Shown here: one piece after another, positions 32,830-43,530 of the stretch
How positions within the stretch are numbered: the first letter of the stretch is position 1
Layout: each line of letters opens with the position of its first letter
Assembly (NCBI GenBank): GCA_023548195.1
Contig: JAJHZJ010000496.1
Location: 11,191,570 to 11,255,569 of the forward strand
Direction: 5' to 3'
Source of the DNA: Bettongia penicillata ogilbyi
Taxonomy: Eukaryota; Chordata; Mammalia; Diprotodontia; Potoroidae
Length of the DNA: 64,000 nt
The notes under the pieces: model-generated
What the model saw: only the letters and a program-made list of their open reading frames with translations
The model's database searches: none
What the model was told of the DNA's origin: nothing
Made by a program: the position numbers and the translations under genes

Positions 32830-33020
32830 ATATAGTCATAGATTATAAAGCTGAAAAGGGGCTTTGAGATCATTTAGCCCCTCATTTTGCAGATAAAGAA
32901 ACTGAAATTCAAGGAGGGGGTAGTGACTTGCCCAAGGTCACATAGGTGGTATAAAGCAGAGAAGGCATGTGAACCTAGGTCCTTTAAGGTCAAATTCAGC
33001 ATTTTCCTACTGATACTCCC
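32830..33020 (-). repeat. MIR/THER1 CORE-SINE
   Basis: 'catttagcccctcattttgc', 'gtgacttgcccaaggtcaca', 'gtgaacctaggtcctttaag'. Confidence 0.82.
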
Positions 33021-33379
33021 TGGTAAAAGGCAAACAAAATTTCCTTGATTGGATTATGCTAATTGAATGTGAAGGTATTAAATCTCTAAAGGAATAAGGG
33101 CAGAATTTCCCTCCCTCCTCCTGGATGTTAACAACATTGAATAATCAACACTGGGAGAAGGTTCTTTCAAGCTCTGGGATTCTGTAACGTTGAAGGAGCT
33201 GGAAAGTGAAGGACTATTTAAAGTAGAGAATTTAGGAATGAATTATGTGCTCCTTAGTTCTATTTTTAAAATTCAATTTTATTGTAAGGAGAAAAAAAAT
33301 CCTACATTTATTTGTATCTTATTTCTAGAATAATGCTAACGTTGATGAAATTAGATTCACTCTCATTTCTTGAATGTAT

Positions 33380-33440
33380 ACAGAGGATTTTACAAATTTT
33401 AAAGTGCTATATAAATGTCAGCTGTTATCATTTCTGTTTT
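33380..33440 (+). repeat. MIR tail fragment
   Basis: 'ttttaaagtgctatataaat', then 'gtcagctgttatcat'. Confidence 0.5.
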
Positions 33441-33509
33441 TATTACTGCTACTAATTTTATGAACTGGGAGTTGATTGAGGACAAACAGCCAGGGTTTTA
33501 TGATTACTG

Positions 33510-33710
33510 GATAATAAAGTCAGATATGAAAAGGACCTTAGAGGCCATTGTGTCAAACCTCCTTGTCTTATAGGTGAGAAAACTGAGACAGAGAAGTTAA
33601 GGTACTTGTCCATGGTCCCACTGCTGGTAAGTATCTGATGCAGGAATTAAACTCCCATTTTCCTGACTCTAAGGCCAGCACTCTTTCCATCACTTCACAC
33701 TGCCTTTAGT
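33510..33710 (-). repeat. MIR/THER1 CORE-SINE
   Basis: 'gaaaaggaccttagaggcca', 'gtcttataggtgagaaaact', 'gtacttgtccatggtcccac', 'tccatcacttcacactgcct'. Confidence 0.82.
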
Positions 33711-35044
33711 CTTGTAGCTTCTCCATTATTATGTTTTCTATTGTCTCTACCCAGGACTCATGTCTTGGAAACATCCAGTTTTCCCTTATTTCTAGTTCTT
33801 TTCTGGGGGCATTCAGTTCCCTTGTGAGTATCAAGCTAATGGAATAGAATATAAAACAGAGAAGACAGAAAAGACTTGTGCTCAAAGTGAAAGATAGTCA
33901 AGAAAACTTTGCCTTTTGGTGAGTCTTGCCATGATTCACAACTCTAAAGTATCCTTGGGAAAATAATTGTTCTAAGATAGGCATATGTGACTGGGAGCAG
34001 TTCAGATCTGTTGAAAATGCTATACAATCTCCCAGATTTGATCAGTTTGGTTCTGACTTCATATTACCTTTGGATCCAGCTCATTGCCCAACAACAGTGC
34101 CTAGCCAAGATGCAAATGCTGATAGACTTATTTCACAATGGGCTACCCATCCAGCTGGATGGCATAATCTGAGCAATATGCATTTTCCATCACTTCCTGT
34201 GGGATATCATACATAGGTCAATGTTTTTTGAATGAACATGGATCAAAATGAAGAAGCCCTGAAGAGCCAAGAGGCTTGATGAAAGAAGGACAATGAGCAG
34301 CTACAGGGAATCCCTCTTCTGCATGAACTTTGCAGAAGATATCCTCCTTGACACTGGGGGACACCAGTGGGGAGCATGGTTCCTGTTTTGTGCATTTCTA
34401 GACCGTCATTCTCAAGACTGTTGAATAAAATTACCTCTTTGGTAGTAGTACCTATCAAGGGCTCTTGTGTAGACCATGCTGGAGTAGATTTCAAGGCTAA
34501 TTCTCATTCTATAGAGAAGAATGTTTTTGAGAATTGCTGAACAATAACTACAGTGTGCTTTTGTATTCTCAACATTTTCCAGTCAATTGCGGGGCAGTCA
34601 AGATGTGTTCTGTTGAGGAAAATCACCTGGTGATGCCTGCCTGAACCTGTCTTATATTTTCACCAGGAATTCCCTCACTCAATTCATAATCATTTTCATG
34701 AAGATTGTATAGAAAGAAAGCTGACACACAGATCAGTAGTAGCTACTGTCTTCTCTTTCACATTTTGTTTTCTGGCAATAGAACAGACTTTGAACTTTTC
34801 CATAATTTTGCAAACTTCTTGAAAATATCCCCAAGAGCCTTTAAAATTGTGTCACCTTCAGAATGGCTTTCTTATGTATGTATTTCATAAGGTTCAGGTG
34901 CTCCTATCTCTAGACAACAGGCTGATTGCGGGGTCATAATTGTGATAGAGATATTATGCCAGGATGATAAACTTCAAGAGTACTGACAGCACCCATACTT
35001 CTCTAGCAGACAAAAACAACTAGGTTTAGCACTTAGTCAATCAG

Positions 35045-35100
35045 TCAGCCGGCAAGCATTTATTAAGTACTTACTATGTGCCAAGTTCTGTGCCAAGCAC
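35045..35100 (-). mobile_element. L2 LINE, piece 1 of an interrupted copy
   Basis: 'ggcaagcatttattaagtac', 'ttactatgtgccaagttctg'. It breaks at 'gccaagcac', where L1 sequence begins. Confidence 0.78.
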
Positions 35101-35610
35101 TACTGTGCTATAATGATGAGCTCAATGATCTTAGAAAAGCATGGAAAGACGTGCCCCAAATGATGATGAATGAAGTAGACAGAGCCAAGAGAACGTCATA
35201 TACAGTAACAGCAATATTGTCTTAGGAATAACTTTTGAGCAAATAAGTTATTTTGAGTATTATTAAAGCACAAATTAAAAATAAAAGCCATATGAAGAAA
35301 GATGTTATCTGCATCTAGAGAAAGAACTGATAAATAGAAGTATGTATAGAATAATTTTACATATATATCTATTTTTGTCTAATGGTAGACATTTCTAGGA
35401 TGGGAGGGAGGGAAAAAAAGGAAAAAGAAATTGACATGATAACTCTGTTGTATATTTGTGGAGGATAACAAGTTGTACTTGGTAAATTTGCAGTCTCATG
35501 AACAATCACCTTTTTTATTGTGGTGTTACAGAAATGCTCGGTTTGTTCCATGAATTGAAAATAAAACAAATTTTAAAAAAAAAAGAAGCAACAAAAAACT
35601 CCCAAAGCAA
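35101..35610 (+). mobile_element. Marsupial-type L1 3' end inserted in L2
   Basis: A short frame corresponding to the L1 ORF2 C-terminus reads AWKDVPQMMMNEVDRAKRT and stops at a TAG. It is followed by a 3' UTR with 'gagaaagaactgataaatag', 'gggagggagggaaaaaaagg' and an A-rich end ('aaataaaacaaattttaaaa', about 35560-35610). Strongly 5'-truncated and non-functional. Confidence 0.85.
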
Positions 35611-35619
35611 CAAAATGAA

Positions 35620-36120
35620 ACAAAAGAGAATCTGCCCTCAAGGAACTTATAATAGGAGAGAAACAATGTATGTAAATATAAGCTACTTATAAGATAAATG
35701 CAGAGCAGATGGAAGGTAACCTTAGAGTACATAATACTAGCAACTGAGAAGGGGGCAGTAGTACCCTCCTTAGTAAGGCCTCCTATAGGAAGTCTGAAGA
35801 AAAGTCTTTAGTCAGAAGAAAGCTAGTGATGCTAAGAGTCAGATATTGGGGGTGAGGAGAAAGCTTGCAGAGAAGTAGGCCAGAACAAAGAAACGGAGAC
35901 AGGAGATGGATGGGGTATCACCTTTAAGGACCAGCAAACCAGCCAGTATGGCTGAATCACAGTGTGTGAAGTAGAGGAGAACGTCAGAAGACTGAAAAGG
36001 ATGGAAGAGGCCAGACTGTGAAATATTAAATGCCAAATTGTCTTATATTTCATCCTTTGGGTAAGAGGAAGCCATTGGGATTTACTGATTAAGGGGGTGA
36101 CAAGGGCAGCCTTACCCTTT
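35620..36120 (-). mobile_element. L2 LINE, piece 2 of an interrupted copy
   Basis: Resumes at 'gaatctgccctcaaggaact', then 'agtaaggcctcctataggaa', 'caggagatggatggggtatc', 'aggaagccattgggatttac' and 'gggtgacaagggcagcctta'. The minus-strand frame is a degenerate L2 tail. Confidence 0.85.
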
Positions 36121-36134
36121 GATTGCTGAGTGGG

Positions 36135-36388
36135 GTTGGATTGGTGTAATAATATATAGTATCTACTATATCCCAGGCACTGCATTAAGTACTTTACAAT
36201 TTCGATCCTCAAAACAATCCTGGATTTGGGTGCTATTATCACTCTCATTTTACAGGTGAGGAAACTAAAATAAACAGAAGTGACTTGCACAGAGTGAAAT
36301 AACCGGTACATATCTGAAGCTGGATTTGAACTCAGGTCTTCCTAACATCAGGCCTGGGGTTCTAACTACTATGCCACCCAACTGTCTC
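36135..36388 (-). repeat. Full-length MIR CORE-SINE inserted in L2
   Basis: 'ctactatatcccaggcactg', 'cattttacaggtgaggaaac', 'gatttgaactcaggtcttcc', 'ctactatgccacccaactgt'. L2 sequence continues on both sides. Confidence 0.85.
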
Positions 36389-36830
36389 AAGAGAGAACAA
36401 TTAGAAAGCCATTTCAATAGTCTAGGCAAGAGGGGATAACAGTCTAACCTAATGTGATAGCTGTATGAGTGGAGAAAAAAGAATCTATATGAGAGGTGTT
36501 GTAGCAGAAGAGGTGACAAGATTTGGCAATTGATTAGATCATATGAAATGAACAAGTCAAGGATGATACGGATTTTGAAACTAAATGACTGGAAGGATAG
36601 GGGTACTTTCAACAGTAATAAGTTCAGAAGAGTAGAGAATTAGAGGGAACATAATGGGTTCTGTATTGGATAGGCTGAGTCTGAGATGCTTACAGGACGT
36701 CTAGTTCAAAATGTCCAATAGGCACTTGGTGATATGGACTGATGCTAATGCCATATAAATCTACCTGGCGATCATCTGCATAGAGATGAGCCTTAGGGGA
36801 AAACCACAGTTAGCAGGAATGGCATGGATG
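36389..36830 (-). mobile_element. L2 LINE, piece 3 of an interrupted copy
   Basis: 'agccatttcaatagtctagg', 'gaacaagtcaaggatgatac', 'ggataggctgagtctgagat', 'ggcgatcatctgcatagaga'. This part is further 5' in the L2 body than piece 2, as expected for one minus-strand copy. Confidence 0.8.
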
Positions 36831-36869
36831 AAGATCCAGCAAAAGAGGCTAAGAAAATGGAGTGGAGGG

Positions 36870-37400
36870 ACGTGTTTTCTCATATGCCTTTTTTTGGGAT
36901 CAAGTTTTATCATTTCACAACATTCATTTTTGATTTGTGATTGTTGCTCTATTAACAATGTGTACACTGTTCTCTTGGCACTTCACTCTGCATCATTTCA
37001 TGTAGATGTTTCCTTCTTCGTATTTGTCATACTTGATGTTTCGTATGGCACAGTAATATTCCATTACATTCATGTGCCACAATTTGCTTAGCCATTCCCC
37101 AAGTGATGGGCATCTGCCTTGCCTTCAGTTCTTTACTAATACACAAAGTGCTGCTATAAATATTTTGGTTTATTTTTATTTTTGCTAATAATCTCTTTGG
37201 GGTATTTGCTTGGCAGTGGACTCTTTGGGTCACAGGGCATTAGACATTTGCATCACTTTATTTGCACACATCAAATTGCTTTCCAAAAGGGCTATACTAA
37301 TTCATAGTTCCACTGGCCATACGGATGGAAGTTTCCCTTCTAATGCCAATCCTGGCAACCATAATGATCCTCAAAGCAAAGATGGTGGGGACCATGCTGA
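36870..37400 (-). mobile_element. L1 ORF2 C-terminal remnant
   Basis: Read on the minus strand, the region near 37050-37105 encodes LWHMNVMEYYCAIRNIKYD, the L1 ORF2 C-terminal MEYYxAI motif. Upstream in the element, 'ctttggggtatttgcttggc' and 'ttccaaaagggctatactaa' are complements of typical L1 ORF2 sequence. Frames are shifted and broken. Confidence 0.85.
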
Positions 37401-37939
37401 TTAGGAATAATAGTTTATCTATGGGGAAAAAAGCCTTCTGTTACAAATTGAGACCATAGGGTTTCTGGAGTTTAAAAGGTTGTTAAAAGGATGAACATAT
37501 TCTCCTCCCCTTTTCGTGCCACTCATTTGTTTGGGAAAAAAGAAGTCTGTATTTATTTCTTAATTACTTAATTTGTTCTGAATCTTGATTACTGTCAATC
37601 TGATGGAAATAGGATTATATTAAAATAGAGAACTGCTGGAGAAAAGGTAGTGAAATCAGTAGGTGGGATCTCAGTTGCAGAAAGGAAGTGTGCCCCCATG
37701 TGTTCAGGTGGCACTTAGACTCCCATGAGCATCTCTGACTGGTAACTGATACTCCCAGCCCCCAATATGGGAAATGAAATAACTGAGCCTGGATATGGCT
37801 GCTCACTCAAAGTGCTATTTTTATATCTTTAGTTCCCATTTCCTCTTTAATTTCACATAGAAATTCCATAAAATGTTTTCCTGATTTTTTTCCATCAACT
37901 CAGAGAGATGGCTAATTTATATGACTGGTAATTTACATA

Positions 37940-38190
37940 CAGGACACTGGGATAGAGCACTGCACTGTATCAGGAATCAGTAAGACTCATCTTCTTGAGT
38001 TCAAATCCAGTCTCAGGCACTCGCTAGTTTTGTGACCCTAGGCAAGTCACTGAACCCCGTTTGTCTCAGTTTTCTCATCTGCCAAGTGAACTGGAGAATG
38101 AAACGGCAAACCACTCCAGTATCTTTACTGAAAAAAACTCAGAGTCACCAAGAATTGGACATGACTGAAAAACCTGAATAATAATGCTTC
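37940..38190 (+). mobile_element. RTE-tailed marsupial SINE (MAR1-like)
   Basis: 'gacactgggatagagcactg', 'gttttgtgaccctaggcaag', 'aacggcaaaccactccagta', 'agaattggacatgactgaaa'. Confidence 0.88.
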
Positions 38191-38199
38191 AAATTATTC

Positions 38200-38355
38200 T
38201 CAATAATCACAGCTCCTACTTCTATAGTGTTTTAAGACTTACAAAATGCTTTCCTCACAATTTTACATATTATAGACAAAGTAAACACATTAAATGATTC
38301 GTCCACAGTCACATAATCGAACTTGTGTATTTGACTCAAAGCTGGGGACCTTTTC
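38200..38355 (-). repeat. MIR CORE-SINE fragment
   Basis: 'ttacaaaatgctttcctcac', 'atgattcgtccacagtcaca'. Diverged. Confidence 0.6.
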
Positions 38356-38689
38356 TAAGGGTTGTGCTGGAGTCAGCTCAAACCGGCTCAGGAGAACCAA
38401 TTGTTAGGTCTTTGGTGAGAACATTTATACCTCAGAAAGGAGAAAATGCTACAAATCACAGCTTGATTTCTTGTTTTGCTAATCTTCTAGACTTAAGAAA
38501 GTGATGGTGAAAATGTCAACACAGATTAACACTATGCCTTTTGGAGTTCCTGTCGTTAAACATTTTTACACTCCTGTCTTTCTACCATAACACGCTACCT
38601 CTCTAAATATGTTATGACTGAATATAAGAATAGGGACTGAAACTATGATTTCATTGGAATAGGGTACTCTCCAATGATGAAATTCCCTC

Positions 38690-38815
38690 TTCTGATGCCT
38701 TAGAGTGTAGATTGGAGATTTCAGCAGGTAAGTGACTTGCCCAGGGTCATAAACCAATTACATTGGAGAAGGGGACAGAAACCATTTCCACCTAACTCTA
38801 AGGTCATCTCTGTAT
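38690..38815 (-). repeat. MIR CORE-SINE fragment
   Basis: 'aagtgacttgcccagggtca', then 'aaccatttccacctaactct' and 'gtattcattatacctc'. Confidence 0.62.
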
Positions 38816-38864
38816 TCATTATACCTCTCACTCTTACATTTGTTAGACTTACGTAACAACATCT

Positions 38865-39040
38865 GTCCAAAATGGAATGGGTGGCCTTGAGAGGTGAAAG
38901 CTTTTTCCTCCTTGGAGATCTTTAGGCAGAGGCTGGATGATCATTGACTGGGCATATTTTAGTGGGGATTTTTTTCACATATGGGTTGAAAAAGATGGTC
39001 ACTGAGAAGCCTTTCTACTCTTAAATTCTGTGGTTCTGTG
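38865..39040 (-). repeat. L3/CR1 LINE 3' fragment
   Basis: 'aatggaatgggtggccttga', 'gcagaggctggatgatcatt', 'actcttaaattctgtggttc'. Confidence 0.68.
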
Positions 39041-39049
39041 AGGTAATAA

Positions 39050-39205
39050 TCTTGTATCAGCTGTTCGTTGCATACATTAACGATGGAGAAGTCATTTAAT
39101 CTCTTATTTCTCAATGACCATTTCCCCAACTGCAAAATCTGAGGGTTGGACTAAATGATCCCTAAAACCTTTTCCTACTCTAAATCCATGACTCTACAAG
39201 CTATT
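39050..39205 (+). repeat. THER1/MIR CORE-SINE fragment
   Basis: 'gagaagtcatttaatctctt', 'ctgagggttggactaaatga', 'actctaaatccatgactcta'. Confidence 0.7.
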
Positions 39206-39329
39206 AGAAGGACTCTGTTGTGTGCTTTCAATGTAGAAAATGAAGAAACTATACTCTGAACACATTTAAAGCATATATCGGATTTTTAATCCAAAATTTT
39301 ATGATTAATTCAAATCACATTTGCAGTGG

Positions 39330-39790
39330 AACTATCTGAGGGTGACTTTTCTTTGGAACCGGTGCCTGAACCCTGGGAGAAGGGAGGAACTTGCTGTCCT
39401 GTGTCATCTTGTTCTATGAACAGCTAGCATAGTGTCAACCAATTGCTATGAGACCATGGAGGGAGTTCTGGACCAGAGCCTATGGACATTATGGCCTGAG
39501 AGAGGATCAGAGTCCAGGAAAGGGGCAATGATCCCCACAGAAAGAAGAAAAGTGGTGAACAGGCTTAAGAGAGACAAGGAGAAGAGTTAGGTATCAAGCT
39601 GATGGGACTTTCCCAAGATGGGACTCTGAATTAGGACGAATCCTTTGAAAAGCTGTGAGGAAAAATCCTGAAGAAGGTAATGTTACCTTGTCCCCCTTTT
39701 TATTCCTATCTTAAATAAACCTGTTGCTTGTGAAATATTGTGAACCATATTGCTTGAAGGAAGTTGCACAGGAGCAGGATCCTTACAAGA
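39330..39790 (+). mobile_element. Possible old LTR or 3'-processing-signal element
   Basis: Not part of any SINE, L1, L2 or L3 I recognise. It has a polyadenylation hexamer in 'cttaaataaacctgttgctt' (39711-39730) and a right end 'gagcaggatccttaca', resembling the LTR end at 11871-11888 in style. The left boundary and target duplication are not clear. Confidence 0.3.
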
Positions 39791-40129
39791 CAAGAGTAGA
39801 CATGTCAGATATTTCTGAGGACTGATGCCCAGAGAGGGGGACTGGAACTGTACTGACTTACTGCTATGTTCTTTGTCAACTTAGAGTTGAGATCTTGAGC
39901 CACGGATAACTACAAATTTCCTTGTCTTGAGCAAATTTGATAAGTAAGTATAAAAACCAAAAACAAGTCAGTAAATTGGCAAGTGAATATTGACTTAAAA
40001 AGAAAGACTCCTAATGCTATGAAAGCATATTGCCAGGGCCAGAGCCTCTATTATCTTCCTCAACCGTTGCCTTGCTTCTTCCCACCCCACTTGAGCACTG
40101 TTCTCCTTCCTCCTATTTATTGTCTTTCC

Positions 40130-40235
40130 CTCATTAGAACCTAAGTTCCTTAAAGCAGGAACTGTCTTGATTTCTTGATTTGATCCCCAGAGCTTAGCAC
40201 AGCGCCTAGTACGTAGTAAGTACTTAATGAAAGCT
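40130..40235 (+). repeat. L2 LINE 3' end
   Basis: 'agaacctaagttccttaaag', 'atccccagagcttagcacag', 'gtagtaagtacttaatgaaa'. Confidence 0.78.
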
Positions 40236-40283
40236 AGAGTTAGATCTTGCACCCTTCTGCTTTCTCTTTTCATGTACAAATCT

Positions 40284-40313
40284 ACTCTCTCTTTCTCTGT
40301 CTCTGTCTCTGTA

Positions 40314-40344
<31 letters not shown>

Positions 40345-40425
40345 GTCTCTGTCTCTCTCTCTCTCTGTCTCTCTCTCTCTCTCTCTCCCTCTCTGTCTCT
40401 GTCTCTCTCCCTTCTCTTTTTTCCA
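40284..40425 (+). repeat. (TC)n/(TCTG)n microsatellite
   Basis: About 140 bp of tctctg/tctctc units. The RE/DRE-rich and LSLS-rich frames across it are artefacts. Confidence 0.97.
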
Positions 40426-40534
40426 GATTAGAATGGGCTGCCTTGTAAGGTAGTGGATCCTCTCCTAACAGAGGCTTGAATAACTGCTTGTGAGGAATGG
40501 TGGCCTCTGAAGTGATTTTCAATACAGAATTTAA

Positions 40535-40635
40535 TTCATTTGTCCATTCAACAAATATTTCTCAGATGCCAAGCACTGTGCTGGGGTTACAAAGACAACA
40601 AAACTGAAACAGGCTCTGCCCTCCGTGAGCATAGG
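40535..40635 (-). repeat. L2 LINE 3' fragment
   Basis: 'cattcaacaaatatttctca', 'atgccaagcactgtgctggg', 'caggctctgccctccgtgag'. Its interior side abuts the next SINE. Confidence 0.75.
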
Positions 40636-40636
40636 A

Positions 40637-40892
40637 TTTTTGTTGTCGTCATTGTTCAGTCACGTCTGATTCTTTATGACCCCATTTGGGGGTTTCTTGG
40701 TTGAGATACTAAATTAACTTGCCATTTTCTTCTCCAGCTCATTTTACAGATGAGGACCTAAGGCAAATGGGGTCAAGTGATTTGCCTACAATCACAAGGC
40801 TAAGAAGTGTCTGAGGTCACATTTGAACTCATCATGTTGAGTCTTCCTGACTGCAGGTCCTGTGCTCTATTCACTGCACCACCTAGCTTCCC
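40637..40892 (-). mobile_element. RTE-tailed marsupial SINE (MAR1-like)
   Basis: 'gttgtcgtcattgttcagtc', 'atgaccccatttgggggttt', 'cattttacagatgaggacct', 'actgcaccacctagcttccc'. Full length. Confidence 0.92.
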
Positions 40893-40989
40893 TATTCATG
40901 TTCACTATGGGAAACACTTAAACAGTAAAGGATTTCCTTACGTCCTTAGTATGCATTTTGGCTTACAGAAATATGCCTTGTGTAACCAG

Positions 40990-41245
40990 AGGGATACCTG
41001 TACCAGGTAGAATGGAGATGGGGGTAAGCAAACATTGAGGCAGCCAGCAGGAGAATCAGTGGTGTATTAGTAAGGCAAGGGAATGTTGCGTTTCTATGGT
41101 AACTGATGACCCCTGCTAATCCTCCTCCCCCACAAGGAAGCATATAATGTCCTGCCTCCCACCAATCCTCCTCTGCTACTCAAACAAATATTTTGTTGCT
41201 GCATTAAATTGTCCCAAGGATCCAGGTTTATGTAACGGGCAACAC
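40990..41245 (+). other. LTR-like stretch, unassigned
   Basis: TATA-like 'gaagcatataatgtcctgcc' (about 41137), an ATTAAA-type signal in 'gctgcattaaattgtcccaa' and a right end '...taacgggcaaca' resemble the U3-R-U5 order of an LTR. There is no clear TG start or target duplication and no second copy in the window. Confidence 0.22.
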
Positions 41246-41484
41246 CTACTTCTGCAGAGTGCAAATCTCCAAGGTACCTATGAAGACACATCTTGATTTG
41301 GCTTTAGGAAAAGTTGTCATTTCAAAGGAGGATATATTTAGAAAGTGCACATGGGAAGAAAAGATGTTTTTCATGGTACATTCATTATGCATAAAAATTA
41401 TATGCCTTAGAATCTTAAATAAAGAATCTATATTCATGGTGCCAGGGAAGGACTTGGAACAGCAACCTAGGATTTTCCTATTGG

Positions 41485-41610
41485 GGAGCCTGGGGGTAGG
41501 GTCATTGGCAGAATGTAAGCCCCTTGAGGACAGGGCCAGTATTTTTGCCATTCTTTGTACCCCTACTGTTTAGCACAGTGCATGGCATATAGTAAATTCT
41601 TATTGACTGA
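41485..41610 (+). repeat. L2 LINE 3' end
   Basis: 'taagccccttgaggacaggg', 'tagcacagtgcatggcatat', 'agtaaattcttattgactga'. Confidence 0.8.
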
Positions 41611-41684
41611 CTACCTGGTAATGCAACACATTTCTAACGACTTGTACCAACTCTTGCCATTTCCCTGTCTTCCTGAGTCTCTAG

Positions 41685-41905
41685 CAGTGTGGTTTAGTGA
41701 GAAGAGAAAGGGTGGAATGGAGAAAGAGGACTTGCTTGGGGGTCAGCTGACCTGAGGTCAACTCCTATTTCTACCAGTTGATAACCCTTTGGCTTCGGAC
41801 AAACCATTTAGCTTCTCTGTGCCTCAATTTCCTCATCTGTAAAATCAAAGGGCTGCAGAAGGTGACCTTTGAGGTCCCTTGCAGCCCTAAATCTATGACT
41901 TTATG
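41685..41905 (+). repeat. THER1/MIR CORE-SINE
   Basis: 'agcagtgtggtttagtgaga', 'cctgaggtcaactcctattt', 'gcctcaatttcctcatctgt', 'gccctaaatctatgact'. Confidence 0.8.
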
Positions 41906-42008
41906 ACCTTGGGCAAGTTGCTCCATCTCTGGACTTTCTCTGTTGTAAAATGAAAAAATTTGATTAGAGTTGGCTTCCCTTGTTCATTCCAGCTCTAAAT
42001 GATGAGCC
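41906..42008 (+). repeat. THER1/MIR 3' half, in tandem with the previous SINE
   Basis: 'gaccttgggcaagttgctcc', 'tgattagagttggcttccct', 'cagctctaaatgatgag'. It lacks a head. Confidence 0.7.
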
Positions 42009-42164
42009 GATAGTAATAATTGCTAGCATTTTCTTAAAATAACATTTTAAGGATGCAAAGCACTTTATGTTTGCTTATATTATCTATGATCTGGAGTTAG
42101 AGGAGTTGGGTTCCAATCCTAGTTTTATGACTTAGTTACTCTTTGAGTGAACTGAAGGAAATCA

Positions 42165-42345
42165 CATAGGAGGGTAAATAGAGCCATGGGCCTCGAGTCA
42201 GGAAATCTTGACTTCAAATGTTATTGTCAATGTTTATTAGCTGTGTGACCTTGGGAAAAATCACTTAAACCTCTAAGCCTCCATTTTCCCATCTGTAAAA
42301 TGAGGATAATAACAGCATCTACCTTTCAAGTTGTTGATTCAAGTG
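42165..42345 (+). repeat. MIR CORE-SINE
   Basis: 'gcctcgagtcaggaaatctt', 'tagctgtgtgaccttgggaa', 'atgaggataataacagcatc'. Confidence 0.8.
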
Positions 42346-42639
42346 GGAAAATGGAAATCCAGTGCTTTGAAACAGCACGATAGCATGGTAAGTTTTCCTT
42401 TTCCCACAGTCTTGATTTCTTTTAAGTTTCTATGTTTCCAGAGCTTGGTTTCACATAGTTTGGAAGTGATGAGGGTTTAGCATGGTGACATCTATAACAA
42501 TGTTTGTAAGTTTTTGTGGCTTAATACTCTGAGAGATTGTGGGTGACAGGTTTGTCTGTAATGTCCAATCCCAGCCCAGTTTGCTTGTCAATAATGCTAT
42601 TTTAGGATCTACATTTATAGTATGGGGATTTGCCATATA

Positions 42640-42710
42640 GGTTCAAATTCTGCCTCTTACTTTGACTGGGTGACCTTGCAAAAGTCACTTAACCTTAAGG
42701 TTTTCAGGCA
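42640..42710 (+). repeat. SINE core fragment
   Basis: 'ggttcaaattctgcctctta', 'ggtgaccttgcaaaagtcac'. Confidence 0.55.
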
Positions 42711-42967
42711 ATGTTCCAAGGTTCTTACGTTTCAGAAGACTTACTTATTTGAGGGAGAGTTGTTTTTGTTTCTTTCTGGGAGTTTCTTACTCAGATGAAA
42801 TCCCAGGTTTGGACTAAAAAAATGAAACAAAAACAAACCAAAAACAACCCGAAACTGAAACCGAAACTATTTCCATTATTATATAGTCCCAGTGTAAGGG
42901 ATTGAATCAATAGGAGGAGGTGGATAAGAAAGGAATCAGAATAGGAGAGAAAACTAAGAAATAACAT

Positions 42968-43115
42968 GTTTCGTGCAGTTAAGTGGTGCAGTAGATAGAG
43001 CACCAGCCACTGAGTCAAGACCTGAGTTCAAATACACCCTCCAGATACTTGATGCTAGCTGTTTGATCCTGGGTGCCCACTTAACCCAGATTGCCTCACA
43101 CACAAAAAAGAAATA
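42968..43115 (+). mobile_element. Marsupial tRNA-derived SINE without RTE tail
   Basis: Head 'tgcagttaagtggtgcagta', 'gatagagcaccagccactga', core, and end 'cttaacccagattgcctcac' followed by an A-rich stretch. Flanks 'aagaaataacatg' (about 42956-42968) and 'aagaaataatgta' (about 43109-43121) look like an imperfect target duplication, as expected for L1-driven insertion. Confidence 0.8.
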
Positions 43116-43404
43116 ATGTATTTTAGGATAGTGACAATGAAATTTTAGAAATCTCCCTGAGAAAAAAGATTATGTACAATAAAAATCACATACAAATAAA
43201 TTCCTTTGTGCTTGTCTCATAGGCATGCAATGCTCTCCCTCATCACTTCTGTCTTAGAATCCCAGACTTTTTTTTTTAGCTTCAGTCATTACCTTCTGCA
43301 GGAATTGTTTTCTGTGCCACAGCTGGAGTAGACATTGCTCTCCATTGCCCAAACCCCGCCCTGCTCCAAGGTTACTTTGTATCTGTTTTCTAATTATGCA
43401 CACA

Positions 43405-43530
43405 TTGGTTTCCCTGTTAGAATGGAACCTCCTTGAAGGCAGAAGAAGCTCCATTTTTATCTTTGTATCTCTAGCACCTGGCAGAGTGCTCCGCACATAG
43501 TAGGTGCTTAATAAAAGACTTGTCGAAGAT
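43405..43530 (+). repeat. L2 LINE 3' end
   Basis: 'tggaacctccttgaaggcag', 'tatctctagcacctggcaga', 'tagtaggtgcttaataaaag'. Confidence 0.82.

Noticed and set aside
34200..34520. Possible processed pseudogene or hidden exon in 34.2-34.5 kb
   Set aside because: No poly(A), no flanking duplication, no recognisable protein and no good splice pair; left as unassigned intron.
35832..36311. Minus-strand open frame of 159 codons
   Set aside because: It is L2 LINE plus MIR sequence read through; not a conserved protein.
39995..40522. Minus-strand open frame of 175 codons, rich in Arg/Glu
   Set aside because: Produced by the TC microsatellite at 40284-40425; flanks are L2 tail and unique intron.
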